DNA of 64,000 bases, taken from contig CAWBUW010000002.1 of assembly GCA_963792075.1 (NCBI GenBank), positions 620,001 through 684,000 on the forward strand. The letters run 5' to 3'. This DNA is from CAWBUW01 sp963792075. Its GTDB lineage: Bacteria; Chloroflexota; Anaerolineae; Anaerolineales; UBA4823. The translations under genes and the position numbers were made by a program. Below are positions 41,824-49,966 of the stretch, piece by piece. The stretch's first letter is position 1. Every line of letters begins with the position of its first letter. The notes below the pieces were generated by a model, which saw only the letters and a list, made by a program, of their open reading frames with translations, was not told the origin of the DNA and searched no databases.

Positions 41824-44066
41824 GCCAGTTCCTCCATGCTGAGCTGCGATACCGCAATCTCTTTGTAAATGTCACAGGTTTTCATCAGCTCGGCGTGGGG
41901 GCCTTTGCCGACAATCCTGCCTTCATCGAGCACAATGATCTGCTCGGCGTTTTTGACGGTCGAAACTCGCTGGGTGACGATCAGCAGGGTGCTGTCGCCG
42001 GTCTTTTCCTTCAGCGCTCGCCGCAGGGCTGCGTCGGTTTTGAAGTCGAGAGCCGAGAAACTATCGTCGAAGATATAGATCGGCGGTTTTTTGACCAGGG
42101 CACGGGCAATCGACAGGCGCTGCTTCTGCCCGCCAGAGACGTTGATCCCGCCCTGCGAGATCTCCATGGACATCCCTTCAGGACGGGACGAGATGAACTC
42201 GGCTGCCTGGGAGATTTCAATGGCTGACTGGAGCTCCCCTTCACTGGCGCTTTCGTCGGCATAACGCAGGTTGCTTTCCACAGTGCCCGAGAAGAGGGTG
42301 CTCTTCTGCGGGACGTAACCGATTTTATCGCGTAGATCGTGCTGGGTGACGTGGCGGATATCCATGCCATCGATCAGGATGGCTCCATCCGTCACATCGT
42401 AGAAGCGCGGGATCAGGTTGACCACCGTCGATTTACCGGCGCCGGTGGCGCCGATGAAGGCGGTCATCTGGCCGGGCTGGGCCGTGAAGCTGAGATCATG
42501 CAGGGCGTCTTCCTCAGCTCCCGGATAGCGGAAAGAAACATTGCGGAACTCAATGGCGCCTTTGAACGGCCGGGCAAAGTGCTCCGGCGTTTGAAGGTCT
42601 CGGATCACCGGCTCGGTTTCCAGCACGTCGGCAATGCGATCACCAGAGACCGAAGCACGCGGCAGGATGATGAACATCATCGAGAGCATCAGGAAGGACA
42701 TTACAATCTGCATGGCGTACTGCATGAAGGCCATCATATCGCCGACCTGCATGTTGGCTTCGGCTACCTGGTGGGCGCCGACCCAGATAATTGCCAGGGT
42801 CAGGCCGTTCAAAATCAGCATCATCAGCGGCATCATGATGACCATCACCCGGTTGACAAACAGGCTGACTGCGGTGAGGTCTACGTTGGCCTTGTCGAAA
42901 CGCTTTTCCTCGAAGTCTTGCATGTTGAACGCCCGGATGACCATCATACCGGCCAGGTTCTCACGGGCGACCAGGTTGATCCGGTCAACCAGCTTTTGCA
43001 GGCTGCGGAATTTCGGCAGCGTGAAGGAGAAGACCACGATGATGATGCTGATCAGCACCATCACCGCGACGGCTACCAGCCACCACATGGAAGAGTCTTT
43101 CCCCAACATGCGGATCACGCCGCCCACCCCCATGATGGGAGCATAGAAAACCATGCGCACCATCATTACGACCACCATCTGGATTTGAGTGATGTCGTTG
43201 GTAGAGCGGGTAATCAGAGAGGCAGTGGAGAATTTGTCGAACTCAGTATTGGAGAAATTGGAGACTTTCTCAAAGATATCCCGGCGCATATCCCGCGCCA
43301 TCCCGGCGGCGGCCCTGGCAGAAATAAATCCCACCGCGATCGTACAGATGCCCGATCCCAAGGCTAACAGCAGCATAAAGCCACCGACGCTGAGGATATA
43401 GTTGATTTGCAGGCGTTCGGCATCCATGCCCAGCGCGGTATACTCTGCTTTGACCGACTGCGCCCCGGCCTGGATCACCATGCTCTCTCCTAAAGCGGCG
43501 AACCTGGCGTCGATCTTTTCGGTGATCTGGCCGAGCTGGGCAGCGGGAAGGTTTTTCAGCATTGCAAACAGGTCCATGCCCGGCGGGAGTTTGCTCAAGT
43601 CGAAGCCGAGTCCCGCTCCACCGCCCATTTGAGCGGCTTTGGCCGGGTCGGCGATGGCCTGTTCGAGCGCAGTGACTACCAGTAAGGCCCTGGCCATCAC
43701 CGGGTTTAAGCGCTTAATTTCAGTCTTGTCGACTGCATTCAGCACATAAACCGGCTCTTTTTCCAGGATAGGGTATTGCTTAACCAGCGTGGCGTAGGAG
43801 GCGGAAGCGCTATCTACCAGGGTGTAATCCCCCAATACCAGGGCTTTGTCTGCCGCACTGAGGAAGATGGACAGGCGATCCATCTGGCTCTGGCGAATAG
43901 CCTGCGGGACGGCGTTTTCCACGCCGCCCTGCTGGATGCCATTGTTTACGATCCTGGAGAGATAATCTGGCAGGGCCAGGTCGAAGTTGGCCTGGGCAAA
44001 CAGCAGGGCAATCGCCAGCAGGATCATCAACAGGTAGGGCTTGGTGTATTTTGCCAATCGAATCAT
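41820..44066 (-). CDS. ABC exporter half-transporter, subunit A, with degenerate ATPase site and large TM1-TM2 insert
   Basis: A 748-residue type IV ABC exporter half. Walker A IGATGAGKSTVV and signature NVSGGQKQRLSIARA are normal. Walker B reads IYIFDDSFSALD (Asp instead of the catalytic Glu) and the switch reads VTQRVSTV (Gln instead of His). This is the degenerate-site composition of BmrC/TM287-type heterodimers. Between helices 1 and 2 there is an unusual insert of about 190 residues (from about 45 to 225), predicted outside the membrane. It pairs with the overlapping downstream gene and is preceded by a MarR regulator, suggesting inducible drug or lipid export. Confidence 0.93.
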   Translation of the reverse strand: MIRLAKYTKPYLLMILLAIALLFAQANFDLALPDYLSRIVNNGIQQGGVENAVPQAIRQSQMDRLSIFLSAADKALVLGDYTLVDSASASYATLVKQYPILEKEPVYVLNAVDKTEIKRLNPVMARALLVVTALEQAIADPAKAAQMGGGAGLGFDLSKLPPGMDLFAMLKNLPAAQLGQITEKIDARFAALGESMVIQAGAQSVKAEYTALGMDAERLQINYILSVGGFMLLLALGSGICTIAVGFISARAAAGMARDMRRDIFEKVSNFSNTEFDKFSTASLITRSTNDITQIQMVVVMMVRMVFYAPIMGVGGVIRMLGKDSSMWWLVAVAVMVLISIIIVVFSFTLPKFRSLQKLVDRINLVARENLAGMMVIRAFNMQDFEEKRFDKANVDLTAVSLFVNRVMVIMMPLMMLILNGLTLAIIWVGAHQVAEANMQVGDMMAFMQYAMQIVMSFLMLSMMFIILPRASVSGDRIADVLETEPVIRDLQTPEHFARPFKGAIEFRNVSFRYPGAEEDALHDLSFTAQPGQMTAFIGATGAGKSTVVNLIPRFYDVTDGAILIDGMDIRHVTQHDLRDKIGYVPQKSTLFSGTVESNLRYADESASEGELQSAIEISQAAEFISSRPEGMSMEISQGGINVSGGQKQRLSIARALVKKPPIYIFDDSFSALDFKTDAALRRALKEKTGDSTLLIVTQRVSTVKNAEQIIVLDEGRIVGKGPHAELMKTCDIYKEIAVSQLSMEELA

Positions 44067-44105
44067 AGTCAGTAAAGTTCCTTAGATTTAAAGATGCGGC
44101 TTTGT

Positions 44106-44573
44106 TCAGGCCGTGGGATCCGGCGCGGATTGGGCGTCGATTTGTCGCGATTTTTCTATCAGCAGGTCCAGGACTTTGACGACCTGTTTCTGCTCGTCCG
44201 GGGAGAGCTTCGCGATCAGCTCCCCCATCCAGGCCTGGCGGGCGTGGAGGCCGCCTTGCAGCACGGCCAGGCCCTCTTTGGTCAGCGTAAGCTGGCGCAC
44301 GCGGCGATCGTGGGGGTCTTCGGTCCGCTCGATCAGGTTCTGCTGCACCAGCTTTTCGATCATCTGGCTGGCAGCGGCGCTGGTGATGCCCAGGTGGGCG
44401 CCAACATCCGTCACGCCCATTATTCCTTTGCGCTGCAAGTGGAACAGAGTCCCGATTTGTGACATGGAGATGTTGTTTTCTTTCGAATAGCGGATGAAGT
44501 TGCGCATGGAGAGATGCATGGCAACTTCAACCCATTTTTCAAGACAGGAGATTGTCTCTTCACTATCTGTCAT
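44106..44573 (-). CDS. MarR-family transcriptional regulator
   Basis: A 155-residue winged-helix regulator. The recognition region is GVTDVGAHLGITSAAASQMIEKLVQQNLIERTEDPHDRRVRQLTLT (about 53-100), with the DxRxR wing. It is the first gene of the ABC exporter operon and probably represses it in response to the exported compound. A candidate operator at 44587-44610 lies directly upstream. Confidence 0.93.
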   Translation of the reverse strand: MTDSEETISCLEKWVEVAMHLSMRNFIRYSKENNISMSQIGTLFHLQRKGIMGVTDVGAHLGITSAAASQMIEKLVQQNLIERTEDPHDRRVRQLTLTKEGLAVLQGGLHARQAWMGELIAKLSPDEQKQVVKVLDLLIEKSRQIDAQSAPDPTA

Positions 44574-44586
44574 TTAACCTTCTTCT

Positions 44587-44610
44587 AATACTTAAGCTTA
44601 CTTAGATATT
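44587..44610. promoter_or_regulatory. Candidate MarR operator
   Basis: AATACTTAAG and CTTAGATATT are inverted 10-base arms (two mismatches) around CTTA, 14 bases upstream of the MarR start codon. Such symmetric AT-rich sites are typical for MarR autoregulation. Confidence 0.5.
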
Positions 44611-44666
44611 ACGAAGGCTAAATATATAACCGTATTGAATATTTGTCAAGGGCCAATAAAATATAA

Positions 44667-44709
44667 TTTGGGGGTTAGCGAGCGATAAAATCGCTCGCTA
44701 ACCCCCAAA
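44667..44709. repeat. 20-bp perfect hairpin, AAA loop
   Basis: TTTGGGGGTTAGCGAGCGAT (44667-44686), loop AAA, and the exact complement (44690-44709). It begins downstream of the MazG-like gene (minus strand) and upstream of the MarR operon. It could terminate the former, but no long U-run follows. Confidence 0.9.
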
Positions 44710-44715
44710 AAACAG

Positions 44716-44955
44716 CTATGGTTTGCGCCGGCGGATCTTGCCATCCAGGTACACGTGGGTTGCGTGCGTCTTGGCGTCGTTCTTGGCAATCACGTAATAC
44801 ACCTGAGTGATAATCTGCTCGATATCCACGCCCACCGATTGGCACACGCCGATGGCGGTGACCATGACGTCCGCGGCCTCTTCGGCGATATGAGCCTTAT
44901 TTTCGTCCTGCTGCGCGGCCTCGATCAGCTCACGCACTTCTTCTTCGAAGTTCAT
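44716..44955 (-). CDS. MazG-like nucleotide pyrophosphohydrolase, probable 5' frameshift
   Basis: From ATG 44955 the 79-residue product has the all-alpha MazG pattern FEEEVRELIEAAQQ ... HIAEEAADVMVTAIGV, with the metal-binding E-E-x-x-E and E-x-x-D motifs. The frame is open upstream for 30 more residues (SLRDLAQSTYNFYQRFDL, protein-like) but has no start codon. The only ATG with a ribosome site (45055, behind AAAGG) is one base out of frame. So either a base has been lost or gained near the start, or translation begins at a CTG. Related enzymes hydrolyse nucleoside triphosphates to monophosphates. Confidence 0.65.
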   Translation of the reverse strand: MNFEEEVRELIEAAQQDENKAHIAEEAADVMVTAIGVCQSVGVDIEQIITQVYYVIAKNDAKTHATHVYLDGKIRRRKP

Positions 44956-45069
44956 GATGGCATCGGCGGGCGTCGGGACCAGGTCGAAACGCTGGTAGAA
45001 ATTGTAAGTGGATTGCGCCAGGTCGCGCAGGGAGTCGGAGGGAAGGTTCTGTCATGATAAGCCTTTCAT

Positions 45070-45124
45070 GCCCCCTCCCCACCTCCCCCAAATGCTCCGC
45101 ATTTGGGGGAGGTGGGGAGGGGGC
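45070..45124. repeat. 26-bp perfect hairpin, TCC loop
   Basis: Positions 45070-45095 and 45099-45124 are exact complements around TCC, in the context GC-TCC-GC. The stem is nearly all G/C. It lies between the helicase stop codon and the MazG-like gene start on the minus strand. Confidence 0.92.
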
Positions 45125-45132
45125 CGGGGGGG

Positions 45133-47715
45133 TCAGGAGGGGGGATTTGGGGAGGGGGCAGCAGTAAGTATCTCTAAAATTGCCAGGGCTTCGCGTTTGC
45201 CGCCAGAGCCGGATTCGCCGCCTGGGCCTACGCAGGAAGGGCAGCCATCGCTGCACTCACAGGCCGCGACCAGCTCGTGCGCCCTGAGGAGCAGCTCGTT
45301 GTGCTGCCGGTACAGGCTCTCTGCCAGGCCGATCCCGGCGGGGATGCGGTCATACAGCACGATGGCGGGCTGGCCTCCGGCGAGCGGCGACTGGGGGTCG
45401 GAATGTACGCCCAGGTCACGGCTGTCGCACATCACGAAAAGCGGGGCCAGGTTGCCCAGCGCATAAGCCAACCCGGCCAGCCCCGAGCGCATGCGTACGG
45501 CTGCTTCGGCGCGGCGGTGACAGGCCGGGCACAGTGTTACCAGGTTGCTGAACTGGTTGGCCTGCTCGGCGCTGGCGAAGGTACGAAAAGGTATCTTGTG
45601 GTGCACGTCATGGGTATGGCCTTCGCTCTCAGGCGTGCCGCACACCTGGCAGCGGTAGCCGTCGCGCTTGCGCACCTGCAAACGGAGGCGCGACCAAAGC
45701 GGACCGTAGTCATTGGGCGCGTTGCTCCACAGGCCGCGCTCGCTCAGAGCATCCACCGAGGCCTGCGAGAGCGACAGCCAGTAGCCGGTGGTTTGCAGCA
45801 CCGATGGGGGCAGATCGAGCGGTTCTTGCCCCAGCGTTTCACCGGTGAACCAGCGGATTTTCCGGAAGCCCTTCATCACGGTGGTCACCTGGATCTCGCC
45901 AAAGGCTTTTTGCCCGCCAGGCACATTCTCCTGGGCAGCCTGTGCGATGCTGGCGACGTTGGTTTCGCTGAGCGGCTCGGTGTAGTAATCCAACTCGGTG
46001 GGACTTAACCGGGCGAGGTGGTTTTCCAGGTCGAGCGCTTCCACGAGATAGGAAACTCCTTCGTGTAGATATACGGCGCCGGGGTGCGTGAACCAGACCG
46101 CGCTGGGCAGATCGACGATGCCGATGGCCTGCGCCTGGCCTTCGATTTCAGCCTGTAAGACCACGTTTTCTCCGCCGGCCGAGCGCAGCGAGAGTCCCTG
46201 CGCCGGGTATTTCTCGGACATCCAGAAATACTGGTCGCCCGAGCGGTGCAGCACCCCTTCCTGGAGCAAAAATTCGAGATATTCCTGCACGGTTTCGGGC
46301 GACAGGCTGCCAAAATGGAATTCCTCACTGCCGCCGGAGCGAAAGGGCAGCTCAAAAGCCGCGCAGCGCAGGTGGCCCAGCAAGATCAGGGGGTTATCCG
46401 GGTTGACCAGCGCCTGTTCGGGCGAGCGGCCAAAAAAGTAGTCCGGGTGGCGCGCCAGGAACTGGTCCAGCGGGTTGGCGGAGGTGACCAGCACCGACAG
46501 CGCCGGCCAATCTCCGCGGCCGGCGCGCCCGGCCTGCTGCCAGGTGGAGGCGATCGTACCGGGGTAGCCCGCCAGCAGCGCGGCTTCCATCTGGCCGATA
46601 TCTACGCCCAATTCGAGGGCGGAAGTGGCCACCACGGCGCGCACTTTCCCGCTGCGCAGTCCCTGCTCGATCTCGCGCCGGTGCGCGGCCAGGTACCCGC
46701 TGCGGTAGCCGCGCACGATTTCAGCCGCCTGGTCGCCGCCCTCGGCTTGTAAGTACCGCAGCATGACCTCAATCGTGCGGCGCGTGCGGCCAAATAAGAT
46801 CGTCTGCACGCCAGAAGCGAGCAGGTCGGCTGCCAGGCGCACACTTTCCTGGGTCAGGCTGCGGCGGATGCCCAGGTCACGGTCGATCACGGGTGGGTTG
46901 TACACGAGGAAATGCTTCTCCCCGCGGAGGGCGCCGTCTTCGTCGATCACGTGCACGCTCAATTCGACCAGCTTCTCGGCCAGTTGGCCCGGGTTGGCGA
47001 TGGTCGCCGAAGTCAAGATGAACTGCGGCTCGGCGCCGTAGAAAGCCGCCACGCGGCGCAGGCGGCGCAGGACGTTGGCAAAATGCGAGCCAAAGACACC
47101 GCGGTAGGTGTGCATCTCGTCAATCACCACAAAGCGCAGGTGGCGGAAGAACTCGCTCCAGACGGTGTGGTGGGGCAAGATGCCGGTATGCAGCATATCC
47201 GGATTGCTGAGGATCAGGCGGGCTTTGGAGCGGATCGCCTGGCGCTGCCCGGAGGGGGTATCGCCATCGTAGATGCCGGTTTCCAGCGAGCCTGGCTCAT
47301 TGTCCAGGGATCGCCGGCCCGCATGCGGCGGCAGCCCGTGGCCCACCAGGTGGCGCAGGAGGTTTAACTGGTCCTGGGCCAGCGCCTTGGTTGGAAAGAG
47401 ATACAAGGCGCGCGCTTCCGGGTGACGCAGCAGCGCATCGAGCACGGGCAGGTTGTAACACAAGGTCTTCCCGGAGGCGGTGCCTGTGACCACAGCGACG
47501 TGTTCACCCAGGCGGGCGTGGACCCAGGCCGCGGCCTGGTGGGTGTAGAGCGCCTCAATCCCGCGCTGCTGCAGCGCTTCGACCAGTGTGGGGTGCAGCT
47601 CTGCCGGCAGCGGGCGCGTCTGGGCTTGCCTGGCAGGCTGTGTGCGCCAGGCGGCGATGTTGTCAGAGATCGTCGCGTCGTTTTGCCAGCGGGTGAGCAG
47701 GGAAGAGAGAGACAT
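45133..47715 (-). CDS. YprA/MrfA/Hrq1-like DEAD/DEAH-box helicase with inserted HNH domain and C-terminal DUF1998 cluster
   Basis: An 860-residue superfamily 2 helicase. Motif I is VTGTASGKTLCYN (about 75-87), Ia LFPTKALAQDQL, II VIDEMHTY (about 198), III LTSATIAN and VI QQAGRAGRGDW. The C-terminus has the Cys cluster CECSDGCPSCVG of the MrfA/DUF1998 type. Between the helicase core and that end (about 675-740) is an HNH-like unit: RDGYRCQVCGTPE, HDVHHKIPF, NLVTLCPACHRRAE. MrfA/Hrq1 enzymes act in DNA crosslink repair, so a fused nuclease would be a meaningful addition. Start ATG 47715. Confidence 0.9.
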   Translation of the reverse strand: MSLSSLLTRWQNDATISDNIAAWRTQPARQAQTRPLPAELHPTLVEALQQRGIEALYTHQAAAWVHARLGEHVAVVTGTASGKTLCYNLPVLDALLRHPEARALYLFPTKALAQDQLNLLRHLVGHGLPPHAGRRSLDNEPGSLETGIYDGDTPSGQRQAIRSKARLILSNPDMLHTGILPHHTVWSEFFRHLRFVVIDEMHTYRGVFGSHFANVLRRLRRVAAFYGAEPQFILTSATIANPGQLAEKLVELSVHVIDEDGALRGEKHFLVYNPPVIDRDLGIRRSLTQESVRLAADLLASGVQTILFGRTRRTIEVMLRYLQAEGGDQAAEIVRGYRSGYLAAHRREIEQGLRSGKVRAVVATSALELGVDIGQMEAALLAGYPGTIASTWQQAGRAGRGDWPALSVLVTSANPLDQFLARHPDYFFGRSPEQALVNPDNPLILLGHLRCAAFELPFRSGGSEEFHFGSLSPETVQEYLEFLLQEGVLHRSGDQYFWMSEKYPAQGLSLRSAGGENVVLQAEIEGQAQAIGIVDLPSAVWFTHPGAVYLHEGVSYLVEALDLENHLARLSPTELDYYTEPLSETNVASIAQAAQENVPGGQKAFGEIQVTTVMKGFRKIRWFTGETLGQEPLDLPPSVLQTTGYWLSLSQASVDALSERGLWSNAPNDYGPLWSRLRLQVRKRDGYRCQVCGTPESEGHTHDVHHKIPFRTFASAEQANQFSNLVTLCPACHRRAEAAVRMRSGLAGLAYALGNLAPLFVMCDSRDLGVHSDPQSPLAGGQPAIVLYDRIPAGIGLAESLYRQHNELLLRAHELVAACECSDGCPSCVGPGGESGSGGKREALAILEILTAAPSPNPPS

Positions 47716-47770
47716 ATGCGCTAAATAGGTGAAATCAAACAGGAAGGAATTGGCAATGGCGAAGAAATAA

Positions 47771-48265
47771 TCAGCCAGGGCCTTGCCTCTCGAGAGATAG
47801 GCGGGCCACTACCTCGTCACCTTCCCACTCATTCGTTTCTGTAAAGCCGAGTTTATGGTACAGATGCTTCGCGGCATTATCCGGAGAGTATGAAAGGGCA
47901 AAGCGCCGGTAACCGTGTTCTTCTGCAAGCATTGTAATTGCCGTTTGTATTGCCTGCCGGCCATACCCTCGCCTCTGATAACTTTGGTCAACCAGGATAC
48001 CCCCCAGCCAACAGCTACCATCCGCCGGGTCTACACCCCACATCAGGAAGCCTATTACTTGCTCACCCAAGTAAACAGCAAGAGGCTTCCAGATATCTCC
48101 ATAGCAACAGAGCGCCAGGTAATAACATGGCTCGGCAACAAATTCACGCTGCGCCTCGGCAACTTTGAGCTTGGCAATGTCGCGCCAGTTGTCACGACTT
48201 ACCGGACGTAATACCACCTGCGTTGCGTTACTTTCCGATGGGCTTGAACTCAACGATACCCTCAC
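47771..48265 (-). CDS. GNAT-family N-acetyltransferase
   Basis: A 164-residue acetyltransferase. VVLRPVSRDNWRDIAKLKV begins the fold, and the acetyl-CoA pyrophosphate motif is VDQSYQRRGYGRQAIQTAI (Q-x-x-G-x-G/A type). ALSYSPDNAAKHLYHKLGFTETNEWEGDE is the typical C-terminal part, close to the spermidine/spermine and RimI-like branches. The start is uncertain: GTG 48265 is the longest; a TTG a few codons on follows GAGGG. Confidence 0.85.
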   Translation of the reverse strand: MRVSLSSSPSESNATQVVLRPVSRDNWRDIAKLKVAEAQREFVAEPCYYLALCCYGDIWKPLAVYLGEQVIGFLMWGVDPADGSCWLGGILVDQSYQRRGYGRQAIQTAITMLAEEHGYRRFALSYSPDNAAKHLYHKLGFTETNEWEGDEVVARLSLERQGPG

Positions 48266-48304
48266 TCACCAACAAGCAAATCAACGAAGACGCCGGACCG
48301 ACCA

Positions 48305-48943
48305 CTACAACACATCTCTCGCTGCAGCCTCTACCGCGTCCGCCAGATCGCCGAGAAATTCAAACAGAAAACGCAAGTACTTGCCATCAGAAATACGCCC
48401 GGGTTGGGTAAAGAGGAGTGCTGCCACTTGAACAAAGATCGTGCCTCCCATTTTTAATCCAGGGAGTTTCTGGTGAACGTTGGGAGAGGAGAGCACTTTT
48501 AGGGCCAGCCAATCCGGATCGCTTGTGATATTGAAATGGCGATCAATTTCCGCATCGCCGGTGACCTGGGCGGCTCCTCCGATGGTGATGACCCGATTGA
48601 GTTTCATTTTCACACCCTGCGGGACGTTGATCTTTATCCGAATTTCCGTGTCCGTATTGGTCTTATTGATCTCTTGCGAGCGCCGAAGCCGGTCTCCGTG
48701 ATAATTTTCTGACACACTTTCGATCAAGGTGATGGGCCGTTGGCGATATACGCCACTCAATTGCTGATCACGATAGGTCGCCGTCCGGTGTTTGGAGAAC
48801 TTCAAACCCATCTCGGCGGCGATCTGTTTCCAGACCCTGCCTCGGCCCAGCTTTTGCAGGGTATCGAAGACGAGGAAGAGCATAATGAAACCGATCAGCA
48901 CGAGGAATAAAGGATTGGTAATGTACTCCAACAGCCTATCCAT
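48305..48943 (-). CDS. Single-pass membrane protein of unknown function
   Basis: I do not recognise this 212-residue protein. It has one N-terminal membrane helix (ITNPLFLVLIGFIMLFLVFDTL) and a soluble domain containing WKQIAAEMGLKFSKHRTATYRDQQLSGVYRQRPITLIE, a Lys-rich KINVPQGVKMKLN and a DPDWLALKVLSSP segment. This layout recalls small DUF3137-like signal or scaffold proteins, without proof. ATG 48943 lies behind AAGGAG; the open frame to 49066 runs into repeated intergenic DNA. Confidence 0.7.
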   Translation of the reverse strand: MDRLLEYITNPLFLVLIGFIMLFLVFDTLQKLGRGRVWKQIAAEMGLKFSKHRTATYRDQQLSGVYRQRPITLIESVSENYHGDRLRRSQEINKTNTDTEIRIKINVPQGVKMKLNRVITIGGAAQVTGDAEIDRHFNITSDPDWLALKVLSSPNVHQKLPGLKMGGTIFVQVAALLFTQPGRISDGKYLRFLFEFLGDLADAVEAAARDVL

Positions 48944-49025
48944 AATGTAGCTCCTTGTTGTATTATATTCTTGCCACGTTGGTGGCGCCCAACGGTTTGC
49001 GTAACCGGCATGTACGGACAGAGGC

Positions 49026-49095
49026 CCGCATTCTTGCGAACCGGTATACATGAATTGTACAACCAAAAAGCAAATCGGCGCAGGCTAACGAAACC
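49026..49095. repeat. 70-bp dispersed repeat, copy 1
   Basis: CCGCATTCTTGCGA, then GGTATACATGAATTGTA and AAAAAGC, matches 59881-59949 in the same orientation with scattered differences. The second copy lies 5' of an IS110 remnant, so this may be a scar of the same element. Confidence 0.6.
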
Positions 49096-49150
49096 TAGGG
49101 TAATCACATGCAGCTTCGCTGCCCGGCGATTGCCCTCCACCAGAGGGGGC

Positions 49151-49193
49151 TGGGGGGTGAAATGTGGGGCTTTGCCCCACATTTCACCCCCCA
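49151..49193. repeat. 20-bp perfect hairpin, TTT loop, at the end of the HAD gene
   Basis: TGGGGGGTGAAATGTGGGGC (49151-49170), loop TTT, and the exact complement (49174-49193). The HAD-hydrolase stop codon (49184) lies inside the right arm, so it may terminate that minus-strand gene. Confidence 0.9.
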
Positions 49194-49915
49194 ATCCCCA
49201 TTTTACGGGATTGCGCTGTAATACGTTCTAACAAAGCCGGCAACTGTCCTAGATTTTCTAATTCATAATATCCTGCAAGGTCACGGGGAGGTTGCTCGGC
49301 TGTTTCATGCAGCCAGGTAATTTCATATGGAATGTGGACAGCGCTGCCACCTAATTTCAATACGGGCAAAATGTCAGAGGCGAGAGAGTTCCCAATCATT
49401 ATAAAACGGCCTGGTTCAATAGAATATTTTTTGAGTAATTTCTCGTAACTCTCAGGTGTTTTCTGGCTAACGATTTCAATATGCTGAAAATATTTCCCCA
49501 ATCCCGATCTTTGGATCTTTGTTTCCTGGTCAAGCAAATCGCCTTTGGTGACCATCATCAGGGGGTATTGGCTGGATAGCTGCGGGATTATTTGACCAAC
49601 CTGTGGCAGCAATTCAACTTCAGAATTCAACATATCCTTTGCCAGGTCTACGATTTCTTGGATTTCTTGGCCAGATATTCGCCCTTCGGTAAGCTCTATC
49701 GCCGTTTCGATGAGGGAAAGAGCAAAGGCTTTTATGCCGTAACCGAAATGCTGAATATTGCGAGTTTCGGTTTGATAGAAATGGCCATTGATCCGTTCTG
49801 GGTCATGGTAGCCGGCTAACATTTGTGTAAAGCGTTTTTGCGCTTCAGCATACAACCGTTCAGCATGCCAAAGTGTGTCATCTGCGTCGAATGCAATCAT
49901 ATCGAATGTAATCAC
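49184..49915 (-). CDS. HAD-superfamily hydrolase
   Basis: A 243-residue HAD phosphatase. Motif I is FDADDTLW (Asp nucleophile and Asp general acid, residues 9-16), motif II LMMVTKGD, motif III a Lys in SQKTPESYEKLL, and motif IV FIMIGNSLASDILPV. The helical cap lies between motifs I and II (C1 type). Substrate unknown. The last codons run into the hairpin at 49151-49193. Confidence 0.92.
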   Translation of the reverse strand: MITFDMIAFDADDTLWHAERLYAEAQKRFTQMLAGYHDPERINGHFYQTETRNIQHFGYGIKAFALSLIETAIELTEGRISGQEIQEIVDLAKDMLNSEVELLPQVGQIIPQLSSQYPLMMVTKGDLLDQETKIQRSGLGKYFQHIEIVSQKTPESYEKLLKKYSIEPGRFIMIGNSLASDILPVLKLGGSAVHIPYEITWLHETAEQPPRDLAGYYELENLGQLPALLERITAQSRKMGIGG

Positions 49916-49966
49916 TGTTTATATTCCTAATTCAAATTTTATATCATGAATGAGGTTCCTTCGGTG

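Noticed and set aside
45061..45132. G/C-rich run as an origin or quadruplex element
   Set aside because: The run is one arm of a perfect hairpin and pairs with its complement; a hairpin explains it better.
48981..49018. GCCCAAC core next to the HAD gene as a possible further attC
   Set aside because: Only one core is present. The neighbouring sequence contains direct rather than inverted repeats, and no inverse core was found within 150 bases.
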